A stretch of 19,755 bases of DNA from Bacteroidota bacterium (GTDB taxonomy: Bacteria; Bacteroidota; Bacteroidia; Bacteroidales; Prolixibacteraceae). The position numbers were made by a program, and so were the translations under genes. The notes below the pieces were generated by a model. The model saw only the letters and a program-made list of their open reading frames with translations, was not told the origin of the DNA and searched no databases. Each line of letters opens with the position of its first letter. Position 1 is the stretch's first letter. Positions 16,040 to 19,755 of this stretch are shown here, piece by piece. The stretch spans positions 1 through 19,755 of the forward strand of contig JAUYTA010000187.1 in assembly GCA_030695265.1 (NCBI GenBank), given 5' to 3'.

Positions 16040-16552
16040 ATGGCACTTATTAAACCACTTTTAGGGAAAACACCGGTTTTTGGAGAAAATTGTTTTCTGG
16101 CCGAAACCGCTGTCATTATTGGCGATGTGGAAATCGGAAATGATTGCAGCATCTGGTTCGGAGCTGTTCTTCGCGGAGATGTTCATTACATCCGTATCGG
16201 AAACAACAGCAATGTACAGGACAATGCTGTGATTCATGCCACCTATCAAAAGTCGCCAACCAATATTGGCAATAATGTGACTATTGCTCATGGGGCGATT
16301 GTTCACGGATGCACCATTCACGACAATGTGATGATTGGTATGAATGCAGTGATATTGGACGATGCAGTGATTGAAAGCAACAGCATCGTGGCAGCCGGAT
16401 CGGTGGTCAGCAAAGGTACACACGTTGAAAGTGGTTCTGTATACGCAGGTATTCCCGCGAAAAAAATAAAAGACATCAGTCCTGAATTGCTTGAAGGTGA
16501 AATTAAACGCATCGCCAAAGCAAACAGCATGTATTCGGGCTGGTATAGGTGA
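16040..16552 (+). CDS. Gamma-class carbonic anhydrase family protein
   Basis: A 170-residue left-handed beta-helix protein from ATG 16040 (MALIKPLLG). Repeated hexapeptides run through most of the chain. The metal ligands H66 (VIHAT), H84 (TIAHGAIVHGC) and H89 match the three histidines of Methanosarcina Cam. R45-x-D47 in LRGD and Q60-D61 in NVQDN match Cam's active-site Arg and Gln-Asp. As in the CamH/YrdA type, the acidic loop with Cam's proton-shuttle glutamate is absent. Carbonic anhydrase activity is plausible but many members of this type are inactive when tested. It is divergent from korAB and ends at its own terminator (16619-16651). Confidence 0.88.
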   Translation: MALIKPLLGKTPVFGENCFLAETAVIIGDVEIGNDCSIWFGAVLRGDVHYIRIGNNSNVQDNAVIHATYQKSPTNIGNNVTIAHGAIVHGCTIHDNVMIGMNAVILDDAVIESNSIVAAGSVVSKGTHVESGSVYAGIPAKKIKDISPELLEGEIKRIAKANSMYSGWYR

Positions 16553-16587
16553 GTTTCAAGTTCCAGGTTTCAGGTTTCAAGTTCTGC
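16553..16587. repeat. Tandem heptamer array (GTTTCAA-type)
   Basis: Five head-to-tail 7-bp units start right at the base after the carbonic anhydrase stop: GTTTCAA, GTTCCAG, GTTTCAG, GTTTCAA, GTTCTGC. The last is degenerate. Confidence 0.75.
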
Positions 16588-16618
16588 TTTTGTCGACCAA
16601 TTCTGGTTAATATGAAAG

Positions 16619-16651
16619 CGGCAATTTCAGTTGAAGAGTTTGCCGTTTTTT
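16619..16651 (+). terminator. Rho-independent terminator of the carbonic anhydrase gene
   Basis: CGGCAA (16619-16624) pairs with TTGCCG (16640-16645), with a further TTC/GAA pairing inside the loop, followed by six T. It lies 66 bp past the stop. Confidence 0.7.
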
Positions 16652-16673
16652 AATTGCTGAAAATGAGTTGAAT

Positions 16674-16765
16674 CACATAGTCACTTGGAATTTATTAATC
16701 TGTGTAAATCTGTGTAATCCGTGGTTTAATTTGGGGTTTTCTATTGTTTTCTATGTGCCTATGTG
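16674..16765. repeat. Composite repeat block: decamer copy B with CACATAG/CTATGTG flanks
   Basis: Copy B of the 32-bp element is at 16695-16726 and includes two identical decamers AATCTGTGTA (16697-16706, 16707-16716). It is flanked on the left by CACATAG (16674-16680) and on the right by two units of the inverted word CTATGTG (16751-16757, 16759-16765). The whole lies inside the 289-bp gap between the carbonic anhydrase gene and the convergent cupin gene. Confidence 0.65.
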
Positions 16766-16783
16766 GTTTGTAAAAATAAAAAA

Positions 16784-16809
16784 CGGGAAACTCCCTGAGG
16801 AATCTCCCG
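16784..16809 (-). terminator. Rho-independent terminator of the cupin gene
   Basis: An 11-bp stem with 9 matches (CGGGAAACTCC against GGAATCTCCCG) and a 4-nt loop, followed on the minus strand by a long T-rich run. It lies 32 bp past the cupin stop. Confidence 0.75.
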
Positions 16810-16841
16810 CTTTCTTTATTCATTATGACTTACATACATTA

Positions 16842-17297
16842 CTATCTCCATTTCGGTTCAACAGGAATCCTTTCCCCATCGGCAGTAGTGTGTTCCTCAA
16901 GAGAATTTTCTTTTGATTGTATGACCATATAAATCATGGTTTCATCCGAATCATTCCGAATGCCCCTTTTCCCTTTTGGTGCAACACGAATAACACTCCC
17001 CTCTTTTATTTCAAAACAATCCTCATCCACCTGATAAAATCCGAACCCTTTTAAAATAATGTAGGTTTCTTCATTTTTTCGGTGAATATGGAAGTAAGGC
17101 TGCTCGGTGCGAGGCGGTAACATGTTAAAAGAGATTTCGGTGCCTGTTGCATACGTTGCATCTTTCAGGAATACTTTACCTTCAATCAAAGTCTTCCTTA
17201 CCGGATGAATCAAACTATAATCCATTAATTCATCCAGATTACCAAGATTAACAGCGGTGTAATTTTCGTTTTCTGATAATTTTTCAATCTGTTTCAT
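16842..17297 (-). CDS. Single-domain cupin protein
   Basis: A 151-residue protein taken from ATG 17297 (MKQIEKLSEN). The longer open frame to 17351 runs into the next terminator, so that extension is unlikely. The cupin barrel shows motif 1 as H70-x-H72-x3-E76 in PYFHIHRKNEE. In motif 2, around EGSVIRVAPKGKRGIRN (99-115), the usual metal-binding histidine is missing; arginine or glycine stands in its place. It may bind metal with three ligands or have lost catalysis and serve as a sugar or ligand sensor. No signal peptide is seen. It is a single gene between two terminators, downstream of the GH2 gene on the same strand. The function is unknown. Confidence 0.8.
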   Translation of the reverse strand: MKQIEKLSENENYTAVNLGNLDELMDYSLIHPVRKTLIEGKVFLKDATYATGTEISFNMLPPRTEQPYFHIHRKNEETYIILKGFGFYQVDEDCFEIKEGSVIRVAPKGKRGIRNDSDETMIYMVIQSKENSLEEHTTADGERIPVEPKWR

Positions 17298-17350
17298 GGT
17301 TCTAAAATTTTGTTGTTTTGCAAAACTCCATAAAAATTCAATATAAAACA

Positions 17351-17384
17351 AAAGCGGGAAGCTTTTTTCGAAACCTCCCGCTTT
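17351..17384 (-). terminator. Hairpin terminator after the GH2 gene
   Basis: AAAGCGGGA (17351-17359) pairs perfectly with TCCCGCTTT (17376-17384), and a further G-C pair lies past one mismatch. T-rich DNA flanks the stem on both strands, so it may be bidirectional. It lies 50 bp past the GH2 stop and ends the cupin's upstream gap. Confidence 0.7.
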
Positions 17385-17394
17385 GAGTTTTTTT

Positions 17395-17434
17395 ACTTCC
17401 GTCTTCGGTCTCCCGACTTCGGACTTCGGACTTT

Positions 17435-17436
<2 letters not shown>
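17395..17436. repeat. Tandem heptamer array (ACTTCGG-type)
   Basis: Six head-to-tail 7-bp units: ACTTCCG, TCTTCGG, TCTCCCG, ACTTCGG, ACTTCGG, ACTTTTT. It sits between the GH2 stop and its terminator, so it would be part of the 3' untranslated RNA. Confidence 0.75.

Positions 17437-19755
<2,319 letters not shown>

Noticed and set aside
16553..16841. CRISPR array.
   Set aside because: The repeats are 7-10 bp, direct and degenerate, with no unique spacers of 25-40 bp and no cas genes nearby.
17298..17351. N-terminal extension of the cupin up to 17351.
   Set aside because: It would begin inside the GH2 terminator hairpin, and the ATG at 17297 gives a normal cupin N-terminus.

Overview
This window is a 19.8 kb piece of a Bacteroidota chromosome, probably from an anaerobic or facultative, possibly marine lineage such as the Marinilabiliales; that placement is inferred from gene content and style, not from a marker gene. 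The evidence is moderately low GC, starts without Shine-Dalgarno sequences, several matches to the Bacteroidota -7 promoter element TAnnTTTG, a LytS/LytTR pair, a two-subunit 2-oxoacid:ferredoxin oxidoreductase, a LacZ-type GH2 enzyme, and CPA2 and TerC transporters. I see no phage, insertion sequence, CRISPR array, rRNA or tRNA.

Left part (1-5100), all on the minus strand. A tight three-gene run reads, in transcription order: a 74-residue zinc-ribbon protein (3510-3286), a 756-residue CPA2 cation:proton antiporter with a large cytoplasmic tail (3264-994), and a glycosyltransferase that looks like glucosyl-3-phosphoglycerate synthase (GT81) fused to a SerB-like HAD phosphatase (955 to beyond base 1). 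The run suggests a salt or osmotic-stress module that pairs ion exchange with synthesis of a glucosylglycerate-type solute. Upstream of it is a LytS-type kinase and LytTR regulator pair whose genes overlap; the regulator has no ATG start.

Middle part (5160-11700). An operon of a secreted SMP-30/NHL-like propeller and a double-CDGSH iron-sulfur protein is divergent from a secreted 7-bladed lactonase (Pgl fold). Next come a TerC-type exporter with a zf-TFIIB protein 1 bp downstream, a small one-helix membrane protein, a doubtful secreted ORF, GTP cyclohydrolase I (folE) and ADP-heptose 6-epimerase (hldD).

Right part (11700-19755). YaaA (peroxide response) is followed by korB-korA (2-oxoacid:ferredoxin oxidoreductase, minus strand), a gamma-carbonic anhydrase on the plus strand, a single-domain cupin and a 5'-truncated GH2 beta-galactosidase. 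KorAB and the carbonic anhydrase are divergent and could both touch CO2 metabolism, though this is only inference from position.

Non-coding DNA. Six hairpin terminators are visible. The intergenic DNA in the right half carries several short-period repeats with 7-, 8- and 10-bp units, confined to gaps between genes. Their concentration around the carbonic anhydrase gene, and the glycosyltransferase-phosphatase/antiporter cluster, are the two parts most worth a second look.
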